Below are positions 6,679-15,046 of a stretch of DNA of 64,000 nucleotides, piece after piece. Within the stretch, counting starts at the first letter, position 1. Each line of letters opens with the position of its first letter. The translations under genes and the position numbers were made by a program. The notes below the pieces were generated by a model. That model did no database searches and was not told the DNA's origin. It was given only the letters and a program-made list of their open reading frames with translations. The stretch comes from an uncultured Pelosinus sp. GTDB taxonomy: Bacteria > Bacillota > Negativicutes > Sporomusales > Acetonemataceae. The stretch covers positions 48,733 through 112,732 of the forward strand of contig UQPB01000008.1 of the NCBI GenBank assembly GCA_900542835.1, written 5' to 3'.

Positions 6679-8586
6679 TTACTTTAATAAACGCAGCCCG
6701 TTCAGTATGACTAAAATCGTACTGCCCTCGTGACCAATCACCCCTGACGGTAAATTGACATTGCCAAGGAACGTCCCGGCTACCAGCAGCGCGACTATGC
6801 CAAGGGCAAAACTGACATTCTGCTTGACAACGCGGCGGGTGCGCCGCCCTAGGATAACAGCGTCAGCGACCCGTTCCAAATCGTCCGCCATGAGAACAAC
6901 ACTGGCTGTTTCCAGTGCCACATCGGTGCCGGCAGCGCCCATGGCAATGCCGACCGACGCCGCCGCTAACGCGGGAGCGTCGTTAATGCCGTCGCCAACC
7001 ATGGCGACATGCCGGTACTGTTCGGACAACTGCCTTACAATCTCTACTTTCTGCTGCGGCAGCAGCTCCGCGTAGACCTGATCGACGCCAAGATCCTGTC
7101 CCAACGGTTCCGCCGCCGCTGCGGCATCGCCGGTCAGCATGACTACAGCAATGCCCATCTCCTGCAGCTTTCTGACCGCTGCCTTCGCCCGCGGCCGTAT
7201 CGTATCCTGCAGGGCAAGTATCCCTTGCAGCCGCTCCTGGGCCTGCAGACAGATAATCGTTTTTCCTGCCTTGACCAGCCGGTCGATTGCCGCTGCGTCT
7301 GACTCTGAATAACTGCAGCGTTCAAGTGAGGCCAGACTGCCAATATAAAGCTCCACACCATCGACTGTGCCTGTTATCCCCTTACCAGGCAGAGCCAGGA
7401 AGCGGCCGGGGGATGCCAGTTCAAGATTCCGTTCACGGGCCGCCTGCACGACTGCTTTGGCAATCGGATGCTCTGATAAAGCCTCCAGCGAAGCAGCCAG
7501 CCGCAGGATATTGTCCTGTTGATAGCTGCCAAAGGAGATGATATCGGTAACTCGCGGCTTACCTTCCGTCAAGGTTCCTGTTTTATCAAAGGCCACCGCC
7601 CGGATGCCGCCGATGTTTTCCAGGTGCACGCCGCCCTTGAACAGAATTCCCTTGCGGGCGGCGTTGGAAATACCGGCCAAAACCGCCGGCATGATGGAGG
7701 CAACCAGCGCGCAGGGCGATGCCACCACCAAAAAAATCATCGCCCGGTAAATCGTCATATCCCAGCTCCACCCCCATAAAAAAGGCGGCAGCAGTAAAAG
7801 CAGCAGTGCCACTGTAAGCACGCCTTTCACATACAGGCCCTCAAACCGCTCGACAAACAGCTGGCTGGGGGTTTTTTCACTTTTGGCTTCCTGTACCAGT
7901 TGAATAATCCGGGCCAGCACCGTAGCGGCGGCCGGCTTAGTCACTTCAATCAGCAAAGAACCATGACCGTTGATTGTGCCGGCAAATACCTCGTCTCCCT
8001 GCCCCTTATCCGCCGGAATCGATTCCCCGGTAATTGATGCCTGATTAATGGCGGAAAATCCTTCCCGGATAACGCCGTCGGCGGCAATCCGTTCTCCCGG
8101 CTTGACCAGGATCAGATCGCCTGTCTGCAGATCTTCCGCTTTAGTCTCCACCTCGTCTTTGCCTCTTACTACCAATGCTGTTTCCGGACGCAGGCTCATG
8201 ATGGAACGGATATCGTTATTGGTCTTTTCCAGCGTATAACCTTCCAAAGCGCCGCTAAGTGAAAAGATGAAAATGAGAATAGCCCCATCCTGCCAATAGC
8301 CGATCGACGCGGCACCGGCGGCGGCGACAATCATCAGCAGATCGACATCCAGCTCACGCTCCTGCAGCAGTGTCTGCAGCCCCTCCCAGGCTTTACGGTA
8401 GCCGCCGATCCCATATGCGGCTAAATACAAGGGAATCTCCAGCATGACGATGGTGTCAAACTGGCCGGCGCTCCAGGCCAGAATGCTTAGAACAGCACAA
8501 ATTGCGGCGCTGATTGCGGCCCCGTGACGCTCCCAGACGCCGCTGGTCAAGGTCTGTTCGGTCTTTACAGCGAGTGTATTATCCAT
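6679..8586 (-). CDS. P1B-4-type heavy-metal P-type ATPase (CoaT/CtpD/PfeT-like exporter)
   Basis: A 635-residue metal-efflux ATPase. TGES (186-189), the phosphorylation motif DKTGTLT (334-340) and a GDGIND hinge are present. The ion-site motif in the sixth helix is SPC (290-292) rather than CPC, and the last helices carry HEGST (619-623). SPC plus HEGG/S-T and the absence of an N-terminal HMA domain define the P1B-4 subgroup, whose studied members export Co2+, Fe2+ or related ions. So it is not a typical Cd/Zn or Cu pump. The start follows AAGGAGGAAGAT. A MarR-family gene lies 63 bp upstream in the same direction and is the likely regulator. Confidence 0.9.
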   Translation of the reverse strand: MDNTLAVKTEQTLTSGVWERHGAAISAAICAVLSILAWSAGQFDTIVMLEIPLYLAAYGIGGYRKAWEGLQTLLQERELDVDLLMIVAAAGAASIGYWQDGAILIFIFSLSGALEGYTLEKTNNDIRSIMSLRPETALVVRGKDEVETKAEDLQTGDLILVKPGERIAADGVIREGFSAINQASITGESIPADKGQGDEVFAGTINGHGSLLIEVTKPAAATVLARIIQLVQEAKSEKTPSQLFVERFEGLYVKGVLTVALLLLLLPPFLWGWSWDMTIYRAMIFLVVASPCALVASIMPAVLAGISNAARKGILFKGGVHLENIGGIRAVAFDKTGTLTEGKPRVTDIISFGSYQQDNILRLAASLEALSEHPIAKAVVQAARERNLELASPGRFLALPGKGITGTVDGVELYIGSLASLERCSYSESDAAAIDRLVKAGKTIICLQAQERLQGILALQDTIRPRAKAAVRKLQEMGIAVVMLTGDAAAAAEPLGQDLGVDQVYAELLPQQKVEIVRQLSEQYRHVAMVGDGINDAPALAAASVGIAMGAAGTDVALETASVVLMADDLERVADAVILGRRTRRVVKQNVSFALGIVALLVAGTFLGNVNLPSGVIGHEGSTILVILNGLRLLK

Positions 8587-8649
8587 ATCTTCCTCCTTAT
8601 TTTTTCAGCAGCATCCCCGGCCGTCTTTACGGCAGCAAGCCTGGCGGCA

Positions 8650-9063
8650 CTAGAATGCCTCGGCGTTAATTTTTTTCAGTAAAGCCAGAAAAGCTTCTCC
8701 CTCTTCCTCCGACAAGGCCGCCAAGATTTGTTCCGACAACGAATCATGGTACGCATGATGTTCCCGATAGGCGTCCTGGCCTTTCGCTGTCAGGCGGATC
8801 AGATACATTCGCCGGTCTTCCTTAACCGCTTCGCGCAGCGCGTACGCCTTTTTCTCCAGCCTGTCAACCGTGACGGTCGTCGTGCCGGTCGTAACGCCAA
8901 GTTTTTCCGCCAGGCTTTTCATATTCATCGGCCCGTATTGTCCCAGCGCTTCAATTGCATGCGCTTCCGAGACAGTTAAATCGCTTGATTTAATTACCGA
9001 GTTTTCCCATGAGGCAAAGCCATCGTAAAAAGTAAATAACTCGTTTGTCAATTGTTTAATCAT
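8650..9063 (-). CDS. MarR family transcriptional regulator
   Basis: A 137-residue winged-helix regulator. The recognition region reads 'MNMKSLAEKLGVTTGTTTVTVDRLEKKAY' and the wing 'EDRRMYLIRLTAKGQ', both standard for MarR. The start ATG is 5 bases after GGAGGT. It directly precedes the P1B-4 metal ATPase in the same direction, so metal- or stress-responsive control of that pump is likely. No obvious metal-binding cluster such as the His/Cys set of AdcR/ZitR stands out. Confidence 0.88.
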   Translation of the reverse strand: MIKQLTNELFTFYDGFASWENSVIKSSDLTVSEAHAIEALGQYGPMNMKSLAEKLGVTTGTTTVTVDRLEKKAYALREAVKEDRRMYLIRLTAKGQDAYREHHAYHDSLSEQILAALSEEEGEAFLALLKKINAEAF

Positions 9064-9080
9064 AGCTGACCTCCATTTAT

Positions 9081-9125
9081 TTCGATATTATTATAATTCG
9101 ATATATATATAATTTGAATTTCAAA
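9081..9125. promoter_or_regulatory. MarR promoter with candidate operator repeats
   Basis: Minus-strand TTCAAA (9118-9113) and TATAAT (9095-9090) are 17 bases apart. The -35 box lies in a 13-bp palindrome TTTGAA-T-TTCAAA (9113-9125). Two copies of TTCGATAT (9081-9088 and 9097-9104) flank the -10 box at a 16-bp period. Either could be the MarR site; the assignment is inference. Confidence 0.45.
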
Positions 9126-9262
9126 CTAATTTTACAAATATATTCCGCAGCTGTCAAGGATAAATTGTCAGCTTGTCCTCAACAGGAAATAGCCCGACAG
9201 ATGTTGAAAATATGTATTACCGATCATTTTCACGCAATGCTTTATTCGCGGGAGGAAATGGC

Positions 9263-9952
9263 ATGCCTAGACAGGGATTGTACACACTTGCCTTAATTTG
9301 CTTTATACTGGGGCTGATGCTGTCAGCTCAGTTTCGTACTACACAGGATATCCGCGCCTCTGCCAAATTTCAACGCGCCGAGGATTTGACAAAACGCCTG
9401 ATGCAGACCGAGAAAGAGCGCGATACCCTGCTGGAGCAAGCCGCTGAACTGCGCCAGACGACTATCACCCACGCCGCCGCCAAAGACCTGGCCTCAAGCC
9501 GGCTGGCGGCCGGCTTGGTCGCGCTGCGGGGTGCCGGTGTCAGCATCACAATTGACGATACCAAACCGGTCGTGCCTGCCGGCAGTCAGAACCCGCATTT
9601 ATTCCTTGTCAAAGACGAAGATCTGCTAAAGGTTCTCAATGAACTGCGCTCCGCCGGCGCCGAAGCGATCGCTATCAATAATCAGCGGTTGGTGGCCACA
9701 TCGGAGATTCGCTCTGCCGGACCCTATATTTCCGTTAACAACATGAATCTGGCCGCACCGTTCGAGATCAAGGCCATCGGTGACCCGGCAACGCTGGAGG
9801 CGGCATTGAAGCTGCGCGGCGGCGTCTTTGAAACGATTCAGTTCTGGGGCATTAAGGCATCTGTCCGTCAGGAGAGCGAGCTTATCATCCCGGCATTTAA
9901 GAATGGATTTCACTTCAATTATGCCCGGCCGGTTGTGGAGCCGGGCCGCTAA
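9263..9952 (+). CDS. DUF881 family protein (YlxW/YlxX-like)
   Basis: A 229-residue protein with one N-terminal membrane helix (about residues 5-22), a predicted coiled coil (about 30-65, rich in Glu, Lys and Arg) and a C-terminal DUF881 domain with 'GAEAIAINNQRLVATSEIR' and 'PFEIKAIGDPATLEAAL'. The family is common in spore-forming Firmicutes, often beside division genes, but its function is unknown. ATG 9263 follows GGAGGAAA; an in-frame start at 9173 would place extra sequence before the membrane helix without a ribosome site. It is the only plus-strand gene between leuD and the window end, and it ends in a strong terminator. Confidence 0.85.
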   Translation: MPRQGLYTLALICFILGLMLSAQFRTTQDIRASAKFQRAEDLTKRLMQTEKERDTLLEQAAELRQTTITHAAAKDLASSRLAAGLVALRGAGVSITIDDTKPVVPAGSQNPHLFLVKDEDLLKVLNELRSAGAEAIAINNQRLVATSEIRSAGPYISVNNMNLAAPFEIKAIGDPATLEAALKLRGGVFETIQFWGIKASVRQESELIIPAFKNGFHFNYARPVVEPGR

Positions 9953-10006
9953 AAAAGGACTGTCGCCCACGCTTGCGCTGACAAGCGTTTGACGACAGTC
10001 CTTTTT
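9952..10006. terminator. Terminator after the DUF881 gene
   Basis: The outer stem AAAAAGGACTGTCG/CGACAGTCCTTTTT (14 bp) encloses an inner ACGCTTG/CAAGCGT stem. The T5 tail on the plus strand and A6 on the other side allow action in both directions. Confidence 0.85.
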
Positions 10007-10181
10007 CATTTTTTCCGTTTCAGCCGCAAGAGCAGTAATTGCAGCGGCTTGGCTTGGAGGCGACTCACTGCCTCTGTTTGTTTTTAGGCGGGAAAGAACA
10101 GTGATTAACGCCACAGCGCATTCTGACGGAGTTTTTAGCAGCGAAATCAACGGTTAGTTGGCTGTACCGGGGCGCCCCGGC

Positions 10182-10928
10182 TTATTTGCGCTCAGTAACT
10201 ACAGGCGACAGGAACCAGCCGCCAATGACAATGGTCAGAAATACAACCCAAAAGATCAACTTCCATTCCGTTGCTGCCGAAAAGCCCGCCGCCAGCCAGC
10301 CAACACCGGGATGGGACAAGGTATATACGGCTAATTTGATGCCAACCCAGCCTACGAGTAAATAAGCGGCCGTTTCCAGTCCCGGCCGGTGCAGCAGAAT
10401 TCGCACAAACCATTGAGCGGCAAAACGCATCAGGACGAGGCCGGCAAAGCCGCCGGCAAAGACCACCCAGAAATGCCCGCCATCCATACCGCCAATCGGC
10501 GGCAGATTGGTCGGCGGCAGCGATACGGCCAGCGCTACAGCCGCTAAAATCGAGTCAGCGGCAAAAGCAATATCGGCGATCTCCACTTTCAGCACCGTCA
10601 TCCAAAAGCCGGACCCCTGCTGCTGCAGTTGCGCATCATCACGCCCGGGTTTTGAGCGATAGCGCTTAAATAGGTGGTGAAGACTGAGCACAATAAGGTA
10701 AACTGCCCCGATTGCCTGCAGCTGCCACCAGTCAATTAACAGGGAAATAGCAAACAAGGATGCAATCCGGAATACAAACGCACCGGCCAGGCCATAAAAC
10801 AGCGCCTTCTTACGTTCCTTCTCCGGCAAGTGTTTCACCATAACAGCCAGCACAGCGGCATTGTCGGCGGCCAGAATACCTTCCAGAAAAATCAAGACAA
10901 CCAACATCCAGGCATATTCTGCGAACAT
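10182..10928 (-). CDS. TerC family membrane protein (YkoY/MeeY-like), probable Mn2+ exporter
   Basis: A 248-residue polytopic protein, the second TerC paralogue of the window. Acidic helix motifs are 'EGILAADNAAVLAVMV' at the N-terminus and 'DIAFAADSILAAVALAV' in the middle. The sequence is clearly divergent from the copy at 1778-2455 and closer in style to YkoY. Its leader carries its own yybP-ykoY riboswitch, so both copies are probably induced by Mn2+. ATG 10928 has no close Shine-Dalgarno sequence; a GGGGGG run lies about 20 bases upstream, so translation may be weak or start at an unusual codon. Confidence 0.9.
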   Translation of the reverse strand: MFAEYAWMLVVLIFLEGILAADNAAVLAVMVKHLPEKERKKALFYGLAGAFVFRIASLFAISLLIDWWQLQAIGAVYLIVLSLHHLFKRYRSKPGRDDAQLQQQGSGFWMTVLKVEIADIAFAADSILAAVALAVSLPPTNLPPIGGMDGGHFWVVFAGGFAGLVLMRFAAQWFVRILLHRPGLETAAYLLVGWVGIKLAVYTLSHPGVGWLAAGFSAATEWKLIFWVVFLTIVIGGWFLSPVVTERK

Positions 10929-10968
10929 GGAAAACTCGAAAGCAATCGCCCCCCTTTTATTGAATTAT

Positions 10969-11104
10969 AAAAAGACCTTGGACTGACTCGGTCTGTACAA
11001 ACACAGCCTGCCGGCGCCAAAGGTCTCGCTTGCAACCGTAGTTGCACAAAATAACCGGGGTCTTGCCCGTATTGTCGGTTATTTGAGACAGCTACTCCCC
11101 TTTG
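10969..11104 (-). ncRNA. yybP-ykoY (manganese) riboswitch upstream of the second terC
   Basis: Reading the minus strand from 11104, the RNA opens with CAAAGGGGAGTAGC. An arm of GGTTATTTTG follows, then AGACCTTTGG, which pairs with CCAAGGTCT and is followed by five T residues (10973-10969). The opening box and terminal stem match those of the riboswitch at 1612-1724, while the internal arms differ in length. Confidence 0.85.
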
Positions 11105-11129
11105 AAATAAAGCATATTTTATGATAATG

Positions 11130-11158
11130 ATTATACAGTAAACACCGCATACTGTCAA
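11130..11158 (-). promoter_or_regulatory. Consensus promoter of the second terC transcript
   Basis: Perfect TTGACA (11158-11153) and TATAAT (11135-11130) with a 17-base spacer, about 25 bases before the riboswitch. Confidence 0.85.
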
Positions 11159-11192
11159 TATTTTGAACCGCAGCCGCTTATAAAACAGCTAA

Positions 11193-12860
11193 TTAGCGCC
11201 GCGGTTTCTCCTGCTGCAGGATTTGCTCCATGATCTCGCGGAACAGGGGTGCGGCGATATCGCCGCCAGACATACCTTCTTCGATAAATACCACGGCCGC
11301 CAGCTGAGGCTTGTCCGCCGGGGCAAAGCCGGCAAACCAGGCGTGATTAATGCTCTTGCCCTGCGACAAGCGGCCGGTTTCCGCCGACCCGGTCTTGCCG
11401 GCCGCACCGAACCGATCCAGTTGGGCGGCGGCGCCGGTCCCATAAGCGGTTACCGCCTTCATCATTTCCCGCAGCTGGGCGGCAACTACCGGTGACATCA
11501 CCTGCCGCGGCGGCTGGTTCTGGGGAACAACCGTAACGCTGCCGTCAGGGTTGATAACCCTGCTGACTAAAACCGGCTGCCGCCAAACGCCGCCGTTGGC
11601 AATTGCGGCCACCAGTGTCACAATCTGCAGCGGGCTGGCTTCAAGCAACCCCTGTCCGATAGAAAGATTGGCGAGATCAGCGGCGAATACCGCGTCGGCG
11701 GAAGGCAAAAAGCCGGCCGCCTCACCCGGCAGTCCGGAGCCGCTCAGCCGGCCAAAGCCAAAGCTGCGGGCATACGTGATCAGCTTGTCGGCCCCTAGCT
11801 TTAACCCCAATTCAATAAATACCGGATTGCTGGAATAGGCCATAGCCTCGGTCAGGCTGACACGGCCGCGGCTGCCCTTATCATAATCCCAGCCGCGAAA
11901 CCGAATCGAGTTGACATCAATATAACCGGCATCAAAGAATTGATCATCCGGCCGGGCCAGCTTTTCTTCCAGCACCGCCGCCGCCACCGCTAATTTAAAT
12001 ACCGATCCCGGCTGGTAATTCATAATTGCCCGGTTCAGCAGCGGCGCCGAGTCATTCTCCAGGTACTGCTCCAAATGATCCGCGTCAAAATTAGGGCGGG
12101 AAGCCATGGCCAGGATCTCGCCACTGGCCGGATCAACAATAACTACCGCCCCTTTGCTGACTGCCTGATCCATAACCGCCTCGACAACCGCCTGCAAGCG
12201 TTTATCAATAGTTAGAACAACGCTTCCCGCCTGCTGGCCGCCTTCATTGTAAATCCGCTTATAGCCAAGTCCGGGGATAATCCGCTGCGCCGCATCCACC
12301 ATAGCGGCAACTGAGGCGGTCTGTCCGCCTTGCAGCACAGTGTTATAGGTTGCCTCCAGTCCACTTACACCCCGGTTGTCGGCAGCGTTAATATAGCCGA
12401 TTACATGGGCAGCCAGACCGCCGGGACTGTACCGTTTTTTATCGGCAACGGCAATAATGCCGGGGATAGCCGCCGCGTTAATCCGCTCAGCCGTCTGCGG
12501 ATCGATTGCCTGACGCCATCTGAACGGACGTTTGGCGGTTGTCAGCGCAAGCATAAGCTCTTCATTGACAATCCCCTGTGCGGCCAGTTGATCGGCAATG
12601 CGGCGAGGCTGCTCCAACTGCTCGGGAAAGACAAACAGATAGGACTGTCCGACCGTGCCGGTCAAAGGCAGGCCGCTTCTGTCCAGAATATCGCCGCGCA
12701 AGCTGTGGGCCGGCGCTTCGACAATCCGGCTTTCCAAGGCACTAAGACTTAATTTGTCAGTCTCGATAATTTGCAGAAAAAAAAGCCGGCCGCAGATAGC
12801 CAGCAGGCCAATAGACATTAAAATAAATAATTGCCGCAGTCTGCTAATCGAAAAAGCCAT
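11193..12860 (-). CDS. Class B penicillin-binding protein (peptidoglycan transpeptidase)
   Basis: A 555-residue membrane-anchored D,D-transpeptidase. One N-terminal transmembrane helix is followed by the PBP dimerisation domain and a transpeptidase domain with the SxxK motif in 'PGSVFKL' (Ser 286), SSN (343-345) and KTG in 'AAGKTGSAE'. ATG 12860 follows GAGGTGATCGT; the upstream extension lacks conservation. Its place beside a U32 protein, an O-methyltransferase and mltG matches the position of pbpI (yrrR) in Bacillus. Whether it serves elongation, sporulation or a special role cannot be read from the sequence; no PASTA domain is seen. Confidence 0.9.
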   Translation of the reverse strand: MAFSISRLRQLFILMSIGLLAICGRLFFLQIIETDKLSLSALESRIVEAPAHSLRGDILDRSGLPLTGTVGQSYLFVFPEQLEQPRRIADQLAAQGIVNEELMLALTTAKRPFRWRQAIDPQTAERINAAAIPGIIAVADKKRYSPGGLAAHVIGYINAADNRGVSGLEATYNTVLQGGQTASVAAMVDAAQRIIPGLGYKRIYNEGGQQAGSVVLTIDKRLQAVVEAVMDQAVSKGAVVIVDPASGEILAMASRPNFDADHLEQYLENDSAPLLNRAIMNYQPGSVFKLAVAAAVLEEKLARPDDQFFDAGYIDVNSIRFRGWDYDKGSRGRVSLTEAMAYSSNPVFIELGLKLGADKLITYARSFGFGRLSGSGLPGEAAGFLPSADAVFAADLANLSIGQGLLEASPLQIVTLVAAIANGGVWRQPVLVSRVINPDGSVTVVPQNQPPRQVMSPVVAAQLREMMKAVTAYGTGAAAQLDRFGAAGKTGSAETGRLSQGKSINHAWFAGFAPADKPQLAAVVFIEEGMSGGDIAAPLFREIMEQILQQEKPRR

Positions 12861-13003
12861 ACGATCACCTCGTCCCAACACGCGTGCTGTGCCGGCATTG
12901 AAACAGAGCATTGCTACGGAGGAAGGCGGTAAAATTTTTACCTGTCAGCAAATTCTGGTTTCAGCATTGCCCGCATTATTAGTATGGCCTGATCAACCGG
13001 CGG

Positions 13004-13219
13004 TTATTCCGCCTCTGCCAGCCTGCAGGGACGCGGCAGGCTGGCGATAATCGCCAGCACTTCCGGTCTGGTGTCAGGCGTCGCCCGGACCGCCAGCAGC
13101 CCCCGCTCCCGGTCAATTGTCGTCACAACGCCAAGATGCTCGAAACCCTCAAAAATTTTACAGACAAAGCTTATATCCGCAGGAGCGACAGTAAGAAAGA
13201 CAGCGGCAGCGTTCTTCAT
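13004..13219 (-). CDS. DUF4911 domain-containing small protein
   Basis: A 71-residue protein of unknown function ('DISFVCKIFEGFEHLGVVTTIDRERGLL' pattern, with the 'VRATPDTRPEVLAIIASL' end). Its start overlaps the stop of the U32 gene by 4 bases, so it is translationally coupled to it. DUF4911 proteins regularly accompany U32 peptidases in Negativicutes and Clostridia, so a role in the same tRNA-modification or protein-folding step is possible but unproven. Confidence 0.75.
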   Translation of the reverse strand: MKNAAAVFLTVAPADISFVCKIFEGFEHLGVVTTIDRERGLLAVRATPDTRPEVLAIIASLPRPCRLAEAE

Positions 13220-14439
13220 GAACGAACCCGCCGCCGCAGCATGGAAAATGGCACTACCGGCTGCGCAACCGCCATTCGCAGCAGTTGCTGGGGATGAGGC
13301 GCGACTGTCAGCTCATTGCCATCCAAATCCGTCATCCGGGTAATCACCTGCTCAAAATCCGGCGCATCCGGCCGCATAATCGCAATGGACTCCCCCAGCT
13401 TCATATTGTTGCGTTGTTCAACCAGCGCCATTTTCGCAACCGGGTCATAGTCGCGGACCAGACCGATAAAGTCATGGGTCTGGTGATAACTGCGATCACC
13501 ATAGATTTGATCATACGCGGTCGTCTTAGCCAAAGCGAAGCCGCTGCTATAGGGACGATGCGAAATTTTCACCAATTCTTCCAGCCACTCATCGCGGGCG
13601 GCAAAGCCGGACGGATCAGCCAGATAGGCGTCAATTGCCTGCCGGTAAACCCGGACAACGGACGCGACATAATGTACGCTTTTCATCCGTCCCTCAATTT
13701 TCAGGCTATCCACTCCCGCCGCCAGCAGCTGACCGAGGTACGGCAGCAGGCACAGATCGCGCGAGTTAAACAGATAAGCGCCGCGATCATCTTCGCGGAT
13801 CGGCAAATACTGACCCGGCCGCGTTTCCTCAACTACAGCATATTTCCAGCGGCACGCCTGGGCGCACTCGCCGCGGTTGGCGTCGCGTCCGGTTAGATAA
13901 TTGCTTAACAGGCAGCGGCCCGAATAGGAAATGCACATGGCGCCATGGACAAATGCCTCCAGCTGCAGCGCCACCTTGCCGCGAATCTCGCTGATTTCTG
14001 CCAGCGACAGCTCGCGGGCCAGCACTACCCGCTTCGCCCCCTGCTCCTGCCAAAACCGTACCGAAGCCCAGTTGGTGTTATTAGCCTGTGTGCTGATATG
14101 CAATGGCAATGACGGAGCAACCGAGCGGGCAATCGAAAAAACGCCGGGATCGGCGACAATCAACGCATCCACACCGCTTTCCGCCAGAAAAGCCACATAG
14201 TCAGGCAAACCGGTCAGATCCTCATTATGGGGAATAATGTTCACCGTCACATAGACTCTGCGGCCAAGCGCATGGGCATAGGCGATGCCGGAGCGAATCT
14301 CTTCCTCACTGAAATTGTCACTGAACGCCCGCAAGCCGTAAGCCTTGCCAGCCAGAAATACCGCATCCGCGCCGTAGGTTAAGGCGATTTTCAGTTTTTC
14401 CAGATTACCGGCCGGCGCCAGCAATTCAACTTTCTTCAT
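13216..14439 (-). CDS. U32 family protein, TrhP-like (tRNA U34 hydroxylation)
   Basis: A 407-residue U32 'peptidase' family member with the signature 'HGAMCISYSGRCLLSNYLTGRDANRGECAQACRW'-type Cys-rich core (given here in part: FVHGAMCISYSGRC), which binds an Fe-S cluster in related proteins. In Bacillus the equivalents YrrN/YrrO (TrhP1/2) hydroxylate U34 of tRNA using prephenate. The gene lies beside a TrmR-like methyltransferase, as there. ATG 14439 follows GAGGAG at 6 bases; the first ATG of the frame (14445) abuts the ribosome site. It overlaps the methyltransferase gene by 14 bases. Only one TrhP copy is present, against two in Bacillus. Confidence 0.85.
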   Translation of the reverse strand: MKKVELLAPAGNLEKLKIALTYGADAVFLAGKAYGLRAFSDNFSEEEIRSGIAYAHALGRRVYVTVNIIPHNEDLTGLPDYVAFLAESGVDALIVADPGVFSIARSVAPSLPLHISTQANNTNWASVRFWQEQGAKRVVLARELSLAEISEIRGKVALQLEAFVHGAMCISYSGRCLLSNYLTGRDANRGECAQACRWKYAVVEETRPGQYLPIREDDRGAYLFNSRDLCLLPYLGQLLAAGVDSLKIEGRMKSVHYVASVVRVYRQAIDAYLADPSGFAARDEWLEELVKISHRPYSSGFALAKTTAYDQIYGDRSYHQTHDFIGLVRDYDPVAKMALVEQRNNMKLGESIAIMRPDAPDFEQVITRMTDLDGNELTVAPHPQQLLRMAVAQPVVPFSMLRRRVRS

Positions 14440-15046
14440 TGGCATCTCCTCGATCTATTTGATAACAGGAAACAGCCACTCCATCGCCTTCAGGCAAGAG
14501 AGTGGTTGAAAACCGCGCATCGGTTGACACAAACGCCAGATATTGCCGCAACCGGTTAACGAGTGTGCGGTAACGGCGCGGCGGTGCGGCCGTTGAACCA
14601 ACCATGCCTCTGAACAGCACATTATCGGCCACTACCGTGGCCTCAGCCGACAGCTTGTCCAGCAGCAGCTGCAAATGCGCCAGATACTGCCCCTTGGGAC
14701 CGTCCAGAAACACAAAATCAAACGGTCCCTGCAACCGGCTGATTGTATCCGCCGCGTCGCCTGTCACAATGCGAACGCGGCCGCTAAGGCCGGCGGCGGC
14801 GATATTTTGTGCGGCGGCAGCCGCCCTCGCCGCATCCAGTTCCAGGCTGGTCAGGAAGGCTTGCGGCGGCATCGCCATTGCCAGCAGCAATGTCGAATAG
14901 CCGATAGCAGTCCCTACTTCCAGCAAACGCAGCGGCTGCTTACTAACAACCAGCCGGCGCAATACCGTCTCCGTTTCCGGCCGTAAAATCGGCACCTCGC
15001 CGGCTGAGCGGCGAATTGCCGCCAGCGTCTCCTGCATACGCTCCAT
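14426..15046 (-). CDS. trmR: TrmR-like SAM-dependent O-methyltransferase
   Basis: A 206-residue class I methyltransferase of the COMT-like O-methyltransferase family ('LLEVGTAIGYSTLLLAMAMP', 'SLELDAARAAAA', 'FDFVFLDGPKGQYL'). In B. subtilis the gene at this position (yrrM/trmR) methylates 5-hydroxyuridine at tRNA position 34 to 5-methoxyuridine, after TrhP has made the hydroxyl. The order mltG-trmR-U32 is the same here, so this role is the best guess. The start ATG overlaps the mltG stop (TAATG), showing coupling. The N-terminus is somewhat shorter than in Bacillus. Confidence 0.82.
   Translation of the reverse strand: MERMQETLAAIRRSAGEVPILRPETETVLRRLVVSKQPLRLLEVGTAIGYSTLLLAMAMPPQAFLTSLELDAARAAAAAQNIAAAGLSGRVRIVTGDAADTISRLQGPFDFVFLDGPKGQYLAHLQLLLDKLSAEATVVADNVLFRGMVGSTAAPPRRYRTLVNRLRQYLAFVSTDARFSTTLLPEGDGVAVSCYQIDRGDANEES

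Noticed and set aside
6679..8586. Calling the P-type ATPase a cadmium/zinc (CadA/ZntA) pump
   Set aside because: The membrane motif is SPC, not CPC, and HEGST is present, which indicates the P1B-4 subgroup.
9626..10150. 174-codon minus-strand frame opposite the DUF881 gene
   Set aside because: It is the reverse-strand shadow of DUF881 and crosses that gene's terminator.
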